DNA of 50,447 nucleotides from an uncultured Chitinophagaceae bacterium (GTDB lineage Bacteria > Bacteroidota > Bacteroidia > Chitinophagales > Chitinophagaceae). A program made the position numbers and the translations under genes. The notes beneath the pieces are model-generated. The model saw only the letters and a list, made by a program, of their open reading frames with translations. It did not search any database and was not told the origin of the DNA. Position 1 is the stretch's first letter; each line of letters opens with the position of its first letter. This document shows, piece by piece, positions 40,732-50,235 of this stretch. The stretch covers positions 1 through 50,447 of the forward strand of contig CAISDV010000163.1 in assembly GCA_903884185.1 (NCBI GenBank), in the 5' to 3' direction.

Positions 40732-41538
40732 ATGGAAACAAATCATGCCATTTTCAGTGGAAGTGTTCCCGCTAATTACGACCGGTTCATGGGCCCTTTT
40801 TTGTTTGAGCCGTATGCACTTGACATCTGTTCGCGCATTAAGACCGACGGGCTCACAAAAGTCCTGGAAACCGCTTGTGGAACGGGACGTGTAACAAAGC
40901 ATCTCAGAGAAACCCTCCCGGGCGCGGTGGAATTCATTGCCACTGATCTTAACCCGGGAATGATTGAGATCGCAAAGCAGGTAACAAATGATAAGAATAC
41001 CAGGTTTGAGCCCGCCGATGCACAAGAACTCCCTTACGCGGATAATAGCTTTGAGTTAGTTGTTTGCCAGTTTGGTTTTATGTTCGTACCGGATAAACCA
41101 AAAGCTTTCGCTGAGGCATACCGTGTATTAAAACCCGGTGGCTGCTTGCTCTTCAATACATGGGACAAGATTGAAAATAACCTTATCTTATCGATAGCAA
41201 AAAATATAACAGACGATTTTTTCAGCGATAACCCACCTTCATTTTTCAAAGTGCCGTTTAGCATGCACGATACAGATGAATTAAGCAGGCTGGTTTCTGA
41301 TGCAGGTTTCAGCAGTCATAAAATTTCATTGGTTACGTGCAAGGGAGTCAGTGAAACTGCCATGGCCGCAACAAAAGGTATGATCACGGGCAGCCCTATT
41401 TATAAGGAGATCATTGATAAGGATCCAAATGCCATTGAAGAAATTCTTATAAGGACAGAAGCAGCTATTGTGAAACTTTGCGGCGATCATCCTGCAACAT
41501 GCGACTTGAACGCTTTTGTTACTGAGGCATGGAAATAA
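40732..41538 (+). CDS. Class I SAM-dependent methyltransferase
   Basis: This 268-aa protein has a Methyltransf_11/25-type fold: motif I VLETACGTGRVTKHL (about 45-60), the acidic SAM-ribose position in FIATDLNPGMIEIAK, then FEPADAQELPYADNSFELVV (motif II/III) and RVLKPGGCLLFNTWD. The first residues, SGSVPANYDRFMGPFLFEPY, are typical of small-molecule methyltransferases of the ubiquinone/menaquinone type. The substrate is not deducible. ATG 40732 was preferred over 40648 because the upstream part is not conserved-looking. It starts a run of plus-strand genes. Confidence 0.85.
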   Translation: METNHAIFSGSVPANYDRFMGPFLFEPYALDICSRIKTDGLTKVLETACGTGRVTKHLRETLPGAVEFIATDLNPGMIEIAKQVTNDKNTRFEPADAQELPYADNSFELVVCQFGFMFVPDKPKAFAEAYRVLKPGGCLLFNTWDKIENNLILSIAKNITDDFFSDNPPSFFKVPFSMHDTDELSRLVSDAGFSSHKISLVTCKGVSETAMAATKGMITGSPIYKEIIDKDPNAIEEILIRTEAAIVKLCGDHPATCDLNAFVTEAWK

Positions 41539-41566
41539 AATAGTTTAACAGAACACGAAACCCTTA

Positions 41567-42742
41567 ATGAAAAGCAAGAAGTGGATATTGCCTGTTATAG
41601 TGATATCACAATTCTGCTGTACCTCAACCTGGTTTGCCGGCAATGCTGTGATAAAGGAGTTGGTAATTGATTTTCATTTGACAGAAACTGCGCTTGCTAA
41701 TCTCACTTCTGCCGTTCAGTTTGGATTTATTTCCGGCACCCTGATCTATGCACTTTTAACTATTGCGGACAGGTTTTCACCATCGTTCGTTTTTTTTATC
41801 AGCGCCCTTGCTGCAGCATTTTCAAATCTTTCTGTCCTTATAGAAGGGCAGGGGATCAACAGCCTTTTGTTACTAAGATTTCTTACAGGATTTTTCCTGG
41901 CTGGTATTTACCCGGTAGGGATGAAGATCGCTGCTGATCATTACGAGAAAGGATTGGGAAAAGCATTGGGTTTTCTTGTTGGGGCACTTGTGATAGGAAC
42001 TTCATTCCCTCATTTACTTCGAAGCATTGTATCCAACATGCCATGGAAAATTGTTTTGATCTGCACGTCTGTACTTTGTCCGCTGGGTGGGTCATTAATG
42101 TTACTGCTTGTGCCAAACGGGCCATTCAGAAAGAAGAGTGCAAAATTTGATGCTACGGCTTTATTTAAAGTTTTCAGGGATCAAAAATTCCGGTCTGCTT
42201 CATTTGGATATTTTGGCCACATGTGGGAGTTGTATACTTTCTGGGCCTTTGTGCCTTTCATTCTTACCAACTGGCAAAAAATGAACCCTGGAAATGAGCT
42301 CAACATTCCCGCACTTTCTTTTCTGATCATAGCAGCTGGCGGATTGGCTTGTGCGATCAGTGGCTGGTTCTCTCAAAAATTGGGAGCTAAAAAAATGGCA
42401 GGAAGTTTTCTGTTCTTGTCAGCTTCCTGCTGCCTCATCTCGCCATTCATATTTTCTGTTTCTTCCATTGGCGTTTTACTTGGATTTATGATCTTTTGGG
42501 GTATGGTAGTGATAGCAGATTCTCCTTTGTTCTCTACATTGGTAGCACAGAATGCCCCTGCAGAATCGAAAGGTACGGCTCTTACGATCGTTAACTGTAT
42601 TGGATTTGGCATTACCATTATCAGCATTCAATTGATCAACCTTTTACTTCCATCCATCAACACACAATACATTTTTATGCTCTTAGCTATCGGGCCGGTA
42701 TTAGGGCTTTTAGCGCTTTTCAATCGCCCCAAAAACAAATAA
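41567..42742 (+). CDS. MFS transporter
   Basis: This 391-aa protein has 12 predicted helices and the major-facilitator arrangement. Helix 4/5 carries LLLRFLTGFFLAGIYPVGMK, a short cytoplasmic loop follows with DHYEKGLGKALGFLVGALVI, and the second half starts near 205 after a basic central loop (FRKKSAKFDATALFKVFRD). It resembles CynX/NimT-type members. The substrate is unknown. It lies 28 bp after the methyltransferase and is probably co-transcribed. Confidence 0.85.
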   Translation: MKSKKWILPVIVISQFCCTSTWFAGNAVIKELVIDFHLTETALANLTSAVQFGFISGTLIYALLTIADRFSPSFVFFISALAAAFSNLSVLIEGQGINSLLLLRFLTGFFLAGIYPVGMKIAADHYEKGLGKALGFLVGALVIGTSFPHLLRSIVSNMPWKIVLICTSVLCPLGGSLMLLLVPNGPFRKKSAKFDATALFKVFRDQKFRSASFGYFGHMWELYTFWAFVPFILTNWQKMNPGNELNIPALSFLIIAAGGLACAISGWFSQKLGAKKMAGSFLFLSASCCLISPFIFSVSSIGVLLGFMIFWGMVVIADSPLFSTLVAQNAPAESKGTALTIVNCIGFGITIISIQLINLLLPSINTQYIFMLLAIGPVLGLLALFNRPKNK

Positions 42743-42813
42743 GGCATATATAAGAGCAATAGCTGAAAAATTAAGCATGTACATTTATACTCAAATTATT
42801 TAAAACTTAATTT

Positions 42814-43284
42814 ATGAACACTTCAGTTAACGAAAACCCCAAACCGAAGACATTGGCTGAATTGAAAAGCCTTCGTGAGTCTTACATGAAATCATTAGAT
42901 CAAAGCAAAAAACATATCCCCGGTCTTAACAGGCTGGCTATTTGGATCACAGAACATGTGGGAAGCATGAAATTTTTTATGATCATTTTTACATGGACGG
43001 CTTGCTGGTTAGGCTGGAATATTTTTGGGCCGAAAGAATTGCGTTTTGATCCATACCCTGCTTTTGTATTATGGCTGTTTATTTCGAATATGATACAGCT
43101 ATTCCTGATGCCATTGATCATGATCGGCCAGAATCTTCAATCGGCGCATTCAGATTTTCGTGCTGAAACAGACCTTAAGATCAATAGCCTTGCCGCGATG
43201 GAAAATGAAACGATCTTACTTCACCTGGAACACCAGAATAAAGTAATGCTCGAGATATTAAAACGGTTGGATGAGAAGGGATAA
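42814..43284 (+). CDS. DUF1003 membrane protein
   Basis: This 156-aa protein has the DUF1003 core: HVGSMKFFMIIFTWTACWLG with a first helix, the loop FDPYPAFVLWLFISNM, a second helix with IQLFLMPLIMIGQN, then a coiled-coil C-terminus with NSLAAMENETILLHLEHQNK. DUF1003 proteins are small two-helix inner-membrane proteins of unknown function, common across bacteria. Confidence 0.88.
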   Translation: MNTSVNENPKPKTLAELKSLRESYMKSLDQSKKHIPGLNRLAIWITEHVGSMKFFMIIFTWTACWLGWNIFGPKELRFDPYPAFVLWLFISNMIQLFLMPLIMIGQNLQSAHSDFRAETDLKINSLAAMENETILLHLEHQNKVMLEILKRLDEKG

Positions 43285-43389
43285 AACGTTTCATAATTTT
43301 AGCTGTAGTTGTTAATTAAGTTTTACTTAACAGGCAATACCACTCATTTCATTTCAGCTATTATTATTTTGTGTGCGTTAACTGCTGCC

Positions 43390-44739
43390 ATGAAGAAAAA
43401 AGTATCCTTTCTGTCGTTAATAGCCTGTTCATATCCTAACTTTCTCAAAAAACTTATTGCCAGGTATTTTGTCATTACGTTGTTATTTTTCCTGCCATTA
43501 GCCTCTTTTTCACAAGATACCATCAGTAAAAAATTGCGCGTATTTGTTGATTGCAGCAATGCCAATTGCGACATGAATTATATTAAAACAGAGGTCAATT
43601 TTGTTGATTATACGGTAGATCATACAGCTTCTGATGTTCATATCCTGATCACACAATTAAGCAACGGGGGCGGGGCCAGCCAGTACCAATTAATATTTTT
43701 CGGGTATGGAAAATTTAGCCACCTCACAGATACGTTACATTACAGTACAAAACCCAATGGTACCGATTTTGAGAACAGGGATCTGTTAATAAAGCACCTG
43801 CAGTTTGGATTGGTGCCTTTCATGACAAAAAACGGATCACTCGACAAGTATATGATCCAGCTTAAACAAAGCGAATCAGAAAACCAGGCCGCAACATCTT
43901 CAACCAAAGACCCTTGGAATTATTGGGTGTATCGTGCAGGCATGAATGGCAACCTTAACTCAGACAATGTTTACAAAGGGTTTCAATACAATGGGAATCT
44001 ATCTGCAACGCGCATCACAGATAAAATAAAACTGACCTTCAACTTAAATTTCGGAAAGACCAGGAATTCCTTTGCATTGCAGGACTCACTTGGCAATGAA
44101 ACGGAAGTAGTAGTGAAAAATGAAAACTACGATTTCTATCACCAGGTAGTCAAGAGTATTTCGGAACATTGGTCTGTAGGGTACGACCTGGATGTATCGC
44201 GGAGCACGTTTACCAATTACAGTTTTCGGACAGTCTTTAAGCCGGCAATAGAATATGATGTTTTCCCTTATAAATCAGTGAACAATAAATTATTCACTAT
44301 TAAATATGGGATAGATGTTACCGATAACAATTATATTGATACTACTGTATATAATAAGATGAGGGAAACGCGTATTGGGCAACAATTGGATGTTACCCTT
44401 TCCTTAAACCAGAAATGGGGCACTACAAACCTCTCTGCCGGCTACCATAGTTATTTCGGCAATATGAATTTGTTTAATGTTAGTATGGGTGGAGGTGTTA
44501 ATGTGCGGGTCACTGGCGGACTTTCGTTTAATGTCTTTGTTTTTGGAAGCATTCTCCGCGACCAGATATACCTGCCTAAAGGACAAGCTACAGACCAGGA
44601 TATTTTAACACGACAACGGCAGCTGGCCACCAATTATACTTATACTACTTTCTTTGGGCTTTCTTACCGGTTTGGTTCTAAGGTGAACAATTTCGTCAAC
44701 CCCAGGTTTAATGGAACTAATATGAATTTCTCTTTCTAA
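43390..44739 (+). CDS. Putative outer-membrane beta-barrel protein
   Basis: This 449-aa protein has an unusually long N-terminus ending in a hydrophobic segment and a likely signal cleavage (FVITLLFFLPLASFSQ, about residues 26-41). A small soluble domain follows (LRVFVDCSNANCDMNYIKTE, SDVHILITQLSNGGG). From about 190 there are repeated amphipathic strands: KLTFNLNFGKTRNSF, HWSVGYDLDVSRSTF, GTTNLSAGYHSYFGN, and a terminal aromatic residue (NMNFSF). That is the pattern of a beta-barrel inserted by the BAM complex. No named family was recognised with confidence. The next gene begins 6 bp after the stop. Confidence 0.65.
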   Translation: MKKKVSFLSLIACSYPNFLKKLIARYFVITLLFFLPLASFSQDTISKKLRVFVDCSNANCDMNYIKTEVNFVDYTVDHTASDVHILITQLSNGGGASQYQLIFFGYGKFSHLTDTLHYSTKPNGTDFENRDLLIKHLQFGLVPFMTKNGSLDKYMIQLKQSESENQAATSSTKDPWNYWVYRAGMNGNLNSDNVYKGFQYNGNLSATRITDKIKLTFNLNFGKTRNSFALQDSLGNETEVVVKNENYDFYHQVVKSISEHWSVGYDLDVSRSTFTNYSFRTVFKPAIEYDVFPYKSVNNKLFTIKYGIDVTDNNYIDTTVYNKMRETRIGQQLDVTLSLNQKWGTTNLSAGYHSYFGNMNLFNVSMGGGVNVRVTGGLSFNVFVFGSILRDQIYLPKGQATDQDILTRQRQLATNYTYTTFFGLSYRFGSKVNNFVNPRFNGTNMNFSF

Positions 44740-44745
44740 GTCTTG

Positions 44746-45615
44746 ATGAGTGATCCATATTTTAAAAAAGAGATAACTTTAAGCGGTCTCCATAACCCTT
44801 CATTTAAAACTACTGCTTTGAAAAAAAAATATTTCTCCCAGGTTATTATTGCGATGATATGCCTTTTTACTACTGTTGTTGCAGGAGCGAATCCATCTGC
44901 TCCCGGCAAAAAACAGTTCTTCCAGTTTAAAGTGTATCATGTAAAAAGCAATGAACAGGTTAAACAGGTAGATCAATTTTTAAAGGCCGCTTATTTGCCG
45001 GCACTGCACCGCGCGGGCTTACAAAATATTGGTGTTTTAAAACCTATTGCAAACGATACGGCTGCCATGAAAGCCATTTATGTATTTATCCCTTTTACTT
45101 CTGCCAATGAATGGGCCGGGCTAAATGAACGCCTGAAAAAAGATGCAGTTTACCAGTCGGCCGCTAAAGATTTTATTGTTGCAGCATCAGATCATCCTCC
45201 TTATGAAAGGCTGGAATCTATTTTGATGGAAGCATTTGCAGGACAGGAACAGGTAATGGCTCCGGCTTCACAAAATGCAGAGAGGGTATTTGAATTGAGG
45301 AGTTATGAAAGTCCTACCGAAGAATTGCACAGGAAAAAAACAGGCATGTTTGAAACTGGCGGTGAGATCAGCATTTTTGACCGCCTTGGTTTTCATCCTG
45401 TATTTTATGCAAGAGTGATTTCCGGTACCCGCATGCCTAACCTGATGTACATGCCTGTGTTTGATAATATGCATGTGAAGGATTCATTATGGGACAAATT
45501 CCGCAATGATCCCAAGTGGAAAGAAATGTCAACGGCTCCTGAAAATGAGAACAAGGTCTCTGTATCACATATCGACAGTATTGTGATGCATTCTACCGAG
45601 TATTCGGATTTTTAA
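44746..45615 (+). CDS. NIPSNAP-family protein, exported
   Basis: This 289-aa protein has an N-terminal hydrophobic segment (VIIAMICLFTTVVAGANPS, about 36-53), likely a signal peptide after a long lead. Two ferredoxin-like NIPSNAP units follow: FQFKVYHVKSNEQVKQVDQF with YVFIPFTSANEWAGLNERL, then VFELRSYESPTEELHRKK with FHPVFYARVISGTRMPNLMY. NIPSNAP proteins are of unclear function. ATG 44746 is used in place of TTG 44743. It lies between the barrel-like gene and ridA. Confidence 0.82.
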   Translation: MSDPYFKKEITLSGLHNPSFKTTALKKKYFSQVIIAMICLFTTVVAGANPSAPGKKQFFQFKVYHVKSNEQVKQVDQFLKAAYLPALHRAGLQNIGVLKPIANDTAAMKAIYVFIPFTSANEWAGLNERLKKDAVYQSAAKDFIVAASDHPPYERLESILMEAFAGQEQVMAPASQNAERVFELRSYESPTEELHRKKTGMFETGGEISIFDRLGFHPVFYARVISGTRMPNLMYMPVFDNMHVKDSLWDKFRNDPKWKEMSTAPENENKVSVSHIDSIVMHSTEYSDF

Positions 45616-45641
45616 ATTACCTCAACTTTAATAAAGCTTAG

Positions 45642-46019
45642 ATGAAAAATAATTTCAATACCCAGAAAGTTGCCAGGATGTCAACCTTCTTCCCACAGGC
45701 AGTGATCACAGATAAATTTATTTTTCTTTCGGGTACTGCTGGCATTGACCCGGTTAGCGGGCAGGTTGCGAGTGACAGTTTTGAAGACCAGGCGAGGCAG
45801 GCTTTCGCTAATATTAAAACGATATTGGAAGAGGCTGGCAGCGGGCTGGATAAAATTATAAAGACCACTATTTTTATGGTCACTGGCAATGACTTCAGTA
45901 TCATCAATAAAGTATATGGTGAATTTTTCCCGGAGAATGCACCGGCAAGAAGCACTCCACAAGTGATGCCTTTTCCCGCGGGAATACTTATTTCTGTTGA
46001 ATGTATTGCCCTTGTTTAA
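45642..46019 (+). CDS. RidA-family protein (reactive enamine/imine deaminase-like)
   Basis: RidA hydrolyses reactive 2-aminoacrylate-type imines. The 125-aa protein has the YjgF/YER057c/UK114 fold signatures FLSGTAGIDPVSGQVASDSF, FANIKTILEEAGSGLDKIIK and a C-terminal ARSTPQVMPFPAGILISVEC. The catalytic Arg (ARSTPQV) is present. The last residues of the family, often IEAIA, are IALV here. It is 26 bp after the NIPSNAP gene. Confidence 0.88.
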   Translation: MKNNFNTQKVARMSTFFPQAVITDKFIFLSGTAGIDPVSGQVASDSFEDQARQAFANIKTILEEAGSGLDKIIKTTIFMVTGNDFSIINKVYGEFFPENAPARSTPQVMPFPAGILISVECIALV

Positions 46020-46221
46020 ACAACCAGGAAGGCCTTTTATACTTATTAATTTATCTCAACTTTTCATGTTGATGGGGGGTCTCAGAGTCTGCCCTGGATG
46101 AGCGTTCACCCTGTAACTTTCCACTTACACCTATTTAGCCACGATCCTACCGATTTTCCTGCGGAGGAATATGCTTGTCAATTTATATTTAACATAGAAC
46201 TCACCCCCTAATATAACTTTT
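46020..46221. other. Intergenic region before the receptor gene
   Basis: Nothing coding was seen in this 202-bp gap. TATATTTA at about 46181 is a possible -7 box for the receptor gene. No strong terminator hairpin follows ridA. Confidence 0.4.
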
Positions 46222-49068
46222 ATGAAGGTATTTTTTACATGCTTGCTTTTGCTTTCTATATCTGTATGTGCAACTGCACAAACCAGCGGTACTTTAAAAG
46301 GGAAAATAATTGATACTGTTGGCAAACAATCATTGAAAGGAGCTACCGTTACTATATTGAACCCGGTAGATTCAACACTGGAACTTTTTGGGGCGACAAA
46401 AGACGACGGTACATTTGAATTGAAAGGAATTTCCTTCGGAAGTTATTTAGTGAGTATTTCTTTCCTTGGATATGAAACAGTTTACAAACGCCTGGCAGTT
46501 TCTAAAGTGGTTGCGGACGCCAACTTTGGAAATATTTACCTGAAGACAAAAGCCAACGACCTTACTCCTGTTACCGTAACACAATCACCTATCAGGATAT
46601 TACACGATACCATTGAATATAATGCAAGCAGTTTTAAAACAAAACCGAATGCAGTTGTAGAAGACCTTCTCAAAAAATTGCCTGGTGTGGATGTAGATAA
46701 AAACGGTGGCATCAAAGCCCAGGGCGAAACGGTGCAACGCGTATTGGTAGACAATAAACGTTTTTTTGGGGATGATCCAAAAATGGCGACAAAGAACCTG
46801 CCGCCTGATATAGTAGATAAGATTCAAATATTTGATGACCTCAGCGATCAAAGTAAGTTCACCGGTTTTGATGATGGCAATCGTGTCAAAACAATTAATA
46901 TCACTACTAAAAAAGATAAACGGAAAGGATATTTTGGCAAAGCTGTAGCAGGAGTTGGAACAGCCGAGACATATGATGAGAATTTCAATATTCACCGGCT
47001 GAATGGTAACTCGCAGATCTCTTTGGTGGGACAAGGCAATGATATCAACAAGCAAAACTTTACGGCACAGGATTTCCTTGGTGGCGGTGGCGGCGCCAGG
47101 GGGGGTGGTGGCGGTGGTGGTGGAAGAGGCGGCGGTGGCGGCGGATCTACTGGAAGTGGTATTACAACCACATGGGCTGCAGGATTAAACTACCGCGATA
47201 CATGGGGAAAGAACGCTGATATCTCAGGAAGTTATTTCTATAACAACCAGCATACAGTTACAGACCAGCAAAGCCTTACGCAAAACCTGATAACTGCTGA
47301 TTCATCTACGTATAATAATTCAGGCTCGTCGTCTGTAAAGAATATTAATAATCACAGGCTCAATTTTAACCTGGAGCAGAAATTCGACAGCATGAATTCA
47401 TTGGTATTCCGTCCCGGTGTAAGTTTCCAGGGCTCTGAACCATTTTCTTCTTCTTCAACTATAACTACTGGTGGCCAATCGGGCAAATTCATTAATAATT
47501 CTATAAGCAGTGGTAATGGTGTCAGCAGCGGTTATAATATTACGGGAAGTAATCTTCAGCTCAGGCATAAATTCAATAAAAAATTCAGGACGCTTTCTGT
47601 TGACCTGAACATTACCGCCAATTCTAATAATGGCGATGGGCATAATTATTCTGTTAATAAATACACTTACCCTTTCGCTAAGACTGATACGCTTGACCAG
47701 TATTATAATAATCCTTCTAATTCTTTTACTATTAGTCCAACGGTCTCCTATACCGAACCCCTGGGAAAGAACCAGATACTTGAAGTGAATTACAACTTCT
47801 CGCATCTTCAAAGTGTTTCGAATAATAATACCTATGAGTATAATAGTGCAACAAAAGCGTACACCATATTCGACAGCCTGTTCAGTAATTCATATAAACA
47901 TACTTCCACGTCTAACAGGGCAACGTTGAATTACCGTTTGCAAAATGCGAAGTTTAATTTCAGCGTAGGTACAGGTGTACAATTCTCTGACCAGGTAAGT
48001 ATCAATACCACTAAGAATGTTACTGTGGTGCATGATTATACCAATCTTACGCCTACTGCCAACTTCCAATATAATTTCACGAAATCAAAGAACATCCGTA
48101 TCAATTATACAGGCAGAACTGGCCAGCCAAGTATTGCACAATTGCAGCCAATTACCACTACCAGTGATTCTATCAATTTTCAGAAAGGTAACCCTGACCT
48201 GCATCCACAGTTTACACATAGCCTGAGGATATTGTACCAATCATTTGATCCGGTATCACAACGCGTATTCTTTGTAACTGTTAATGCCAGCGCTATTGTT
48301 AATGATATCCAGAGCTCTGTAGTACAACAACCAAATGGTGGAAAATTAACTACCAATGTGAACCTGGATGGAACGTATAATTTATCAGGTTATATTAATT
48401 ACGGCTTTGCATTACGTAATCCTAAATCGAACCTGAATTTTACCACTAATATTAATTACGGGCAATCGCAAACATTGATCAATGGTCAAAGCGATTTTAC
48501 CCGCCAGACCACTTTGGGAGAAACAGTCAAGTGGACCACCAACCTGAAGAATAATTTTGACATGAATTTCAATTCTACAACCACTTACTATATTATACGC
48601 AATAGTTTGCAGCCAACGCAGAATTCAGATTATTATACGCAGACTTTAGGTGCTGAAGTAACTTATTATACCAACAATGGCTGGATACTGGCTGCCGATT
48701 TTGATTATACCTACAGTGGCAATCATGCAGCGGGGTACAATACCAGCGTGCCTTTATTGAACCCTTCATTTGCCAAACAATTCCTGAAAGATAAAGCCGG
48801 TGAATTACGCCTCACCGTCTTTGATGCGCTGAACCAGAACCAGAGTGTTACGCGCTCAGTTACTGGTAATACCATACAGGATACCAGGACAAATGTACTT
48901 ACACGCTATGCGATGCTGACCTTTACTTATAACCTGCGCCAGTTTGCAGGCAAGCAACAAAGGATGCCTTCTCCTTTCCGTGGTATGCGGCCTCCGGGTG
49001 GAGCAGGTGGCGGACAGCGTGGTGGTGGTGGCGGTGGAATGGGCGGCGGCGGACGTGGCAGAGGTTAG
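46222..49068 (+). CDS. TonB-dependent-receptor-like outer-membrane protein with CarboxypepD_reg domain and Gly-rich insert
   Basis: This 948-aa protein has a signal peptide (KVFFTCLLLLSISVCATAQ) and a CarboxypepD_reg-like domain (about 25-105: TLKGKIIDTVGKQSLKGATV, YLVSISFLGYETVY). A plug-like region follows, with VVEDLLKKLPGVDVDKNGGI, VLVDNKRFFGDDPKMATKNL and DDGNRVKTINITTKKDKRKG. It then has a Gly/Arg-only insert (about 288-313) and a large beta-barrel of the OMP_b-brl_3 type that runs to residue ~915. The C-terminus is again Gly/Arg-rich, after PFRGMRPPGG. It probably binds a ligand at the cell surface and may import it using the Ton system. There is no SusD partner, so it is not a typical glycan-uptake pair. 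Confidence 0.88.
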   Translation: MKVFFTCLLLLSISVCATAQTSGTLKGKIIDTVGKQSLKGATVTILNPVDSTLELFGATKDDGTFELKGISFGSYLVSISFLGYETVYKRLAVSKVVADANFGNIYLKTKANDLTPVTVTQSPIRILHDTIEYNASSFKTKPNAVVEDLLKKLPGVDVDKNGGIKAQGETVQRVLVDNKRFFGDDPKMATKNLPPDIVDKIQIFDDLSDQSKFTGFDDGNRVKTINITTKKDKRKGYFGKAVAGVGTAETYDENFNIHRLNGNSQISLVGQGNDINKQNFTAQDFLGGGGGARGGGGGGGGRGGGGGGSTGSGITTTWAAGLNYRDTWGKNADISGSYFYNNQHTVTDQQSLTQNLITADSSTYNNSGSSSVKNINNHRLNFNLEQKFDSMNSLVFRPGVSFQGSEPFSSSSTITTGGQSGKFINNSISSGNGVSSGYNITGSNLQLRHKFNKKFRTLSVDLNITANSNNGDGHNYSVNKYTYPFAKTDTLDQYYNNPSNSFTISPTVSYTEPLGKNQILEVNYNFSHLQSVSNNNTYEYNSATKAYTIFDSLFSNSYKHTSTSNRATLNYRLQNAKFNFSVGTGVQFSDQVSINTTKNVTVVHDYTNLTPTANFQYNFTKSKNIRINYTGRTGQPSIAQLQPITTTSDSINFQKGNPDLHPQFTHSLRILYQSFDPVSQRVFFVTVNASAIVNDIQSSVVQQPNGGKLTTNVNLDGTYNLSGYINYGFALRNPKSNLNFTTNINYGQSQTLINGQSDFTRQTTLGETVKWTTNLKNNFDMNFNSTTTYYIIRNSLQPTQNSDYYTQTLGAEVTYYTNNGWILAADFDYTYSGNHAAGYNTSVPLLNPSFAKQFLKDKAGELRLTVFDALNQNQSVTRSVTGNTIQDTRTNVLTRYAMLTFTYNLRQFAGKQQRMPSPFRGMRPPGGAGGGQRGGGGGGMGGGGRGRG
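47083..47160 (+). repeat. GGY-type low-complexity tract inside the receptor gene
   Basis: About 75 bp consist of ggtggcggtggcggc-type triplets, interrupted by agg and aga, encoding a run of Gly with three Arg at the plug-to-barrel boundary. A second such tract is at the 3' end of the gene (about 49000-49062). Confidence 0.8.
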
Positions 49069-49080
49069 TCTATCAATATC

Positions 49081-50235
49081 CTAATCTTTCCAATACTTGA
49101 ATTCTTTATTCGTAAAGATGGATTTCGGTATCATCGCATGTACACCTAACGTTTGGTCAACTACCTGTGTTACTTCAAAATCAACACCCGTACTTGCAAT
49201 TGATAAGGCTTCATTGAATGTAAAGCCTAATTCCTCTTTGATAAAAGTAACTGCTTCAAGCGCGGCATTCTTCATGGCCTTATCAAGATCCGGATCTAAA
49301 CCAATGGCAATAAAATGAGTGGGCGTTTCTGCACGAACGTGTTTAATATGTTTGTCTTTATGAACAATAAACTTTGCAGTTAAAGTAAGCGATGCTTCAA
49401 TGGCTACCCCGCTGATCTCACCGGTTCCCTGGGCAGCATGGCAATCACCCGTTGTAAAAAGTGCACCCTTCACCGAAACTGGTAAATAAAGTGTAGTGCC
49501 TTTTACCATATGTTTCAGGTCGAGGTTGCCCCCATAAAATGCAGGTGGAATAGAACTCACCCTTCCTGATTCTGCAGGAGGTGAAACTGCCATCACACCC
49601 ATAAAAGGCCGCATGGGTATTTCAATACCTTCTTTAAAAGAAGCTGTATGTTTTTTCTTATTATACCTGTACACAAAACTTTCAGCTACAGTAACTGCAT
49701 CGGGAAGATCGCCACCTTTAGGCCATACACTATTTACACCATAATCACTACGCACTGCAATATCCATCATGCGCACTTCCAGCATATCACCGGGTTCAGC
49801 TCCTTCAATATAGATAGGGCCGGTTAACATATGCCCGCGGATACCTGATGGCTCGGGCTTTACATTTTTCATAATATCAATGATATCTTTTGCCTGCTCA
49901 TCTAGTGGTAAATTGTTTGTCTTGAAAAATGCTTCCGGATCGCGGCGGTTGATGCCTGTTGTATTGATGGTTTGTATCTCAACAACATCACCATCCTTCA
50001 CTTTTGCTACAGGTGGCACATCAGCCCCATAATAACCATAGACCATGTTTTCAGGAATACTTCTCACAAGATGATCTGTCTTGATGGGCGCATCTTCAGT
50101 TTTATTTTTTTTAGTATCATCATCAATACCAACAAAACTGCTTAATGTAAATGCAGCCAGTCCGCCTTTGGCAGTGTTCATTAAAAAATTTCTTCTTGAC
50201 CTGTTTCCTGGACGATTTGAATGGTTGTGCTTCAT
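49081..50235 (-). CDS. Tat-exported acetamidase/formamidase family protein
   Basis: This 384-aa protein has a twin-arginine signal (NRSRRNFLMNTAKGGLAAFT). The body fits the FmdA_AmdA family, which hydrolyses short amides to ammonia and carboxylate: GRPFMG-like and acid-rich phrases such as IEGAEPGDMLEVRMMDI, MRPFMGVMAVSPP, YGGNLDLKHMVKGTTLYLPV and LFTTGDCHAAQGTGEISGVA. These are conserved metal/active-site regions. The length is near the usual 310-410. Tat export implies folding or cofactor loading before export. The gene converges on the receptor gene with a 12-bp gap and no visible terminator. Confidence 0.9.
   Translation of the reverse strand: MKHNHSNRPGNRSRRNFLMNTAKGGLAAFTLSSFVGIDDDTKKNKTEDAPIKTDHLVRSIPENMVYGYYGADVPPVAKVKDGDVVEIQTINTTGINRRDPEAFFKTNNLPLDEQAKDIIDIMKNVKPEPSGIRGHMLTGPIYIEGAEPGDMLEVRMMDIAVRSDYGVNSVWPKGGDLPDAVTVAESFVYRYNKKKHTASFKEGIEIPMRPFMGVMAVSPPAESGRVSSIPPAFYGGNLDLKHMVKGTTLYLPVSVKGALFTTGDCHAAQGTGEISGVAIEASLTLTAKFIVHKDKHIKHVRAETPTHFIAIGLDPDLDKAMKNAALEAVTFIKEELGFTFNEALSIASTGVDFEVTQVVDQTLGVHAMIPKSIFTNKEFKYWKD

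Noticed and set aside
30363-46124. Exact 15-bp match CCTGTAACTTTCCAC at 30363-30377 and 46110-46124
   Set aside because: In a 50-kb window one or two chance matches of this length are expected, and no similarity extends beyond it.
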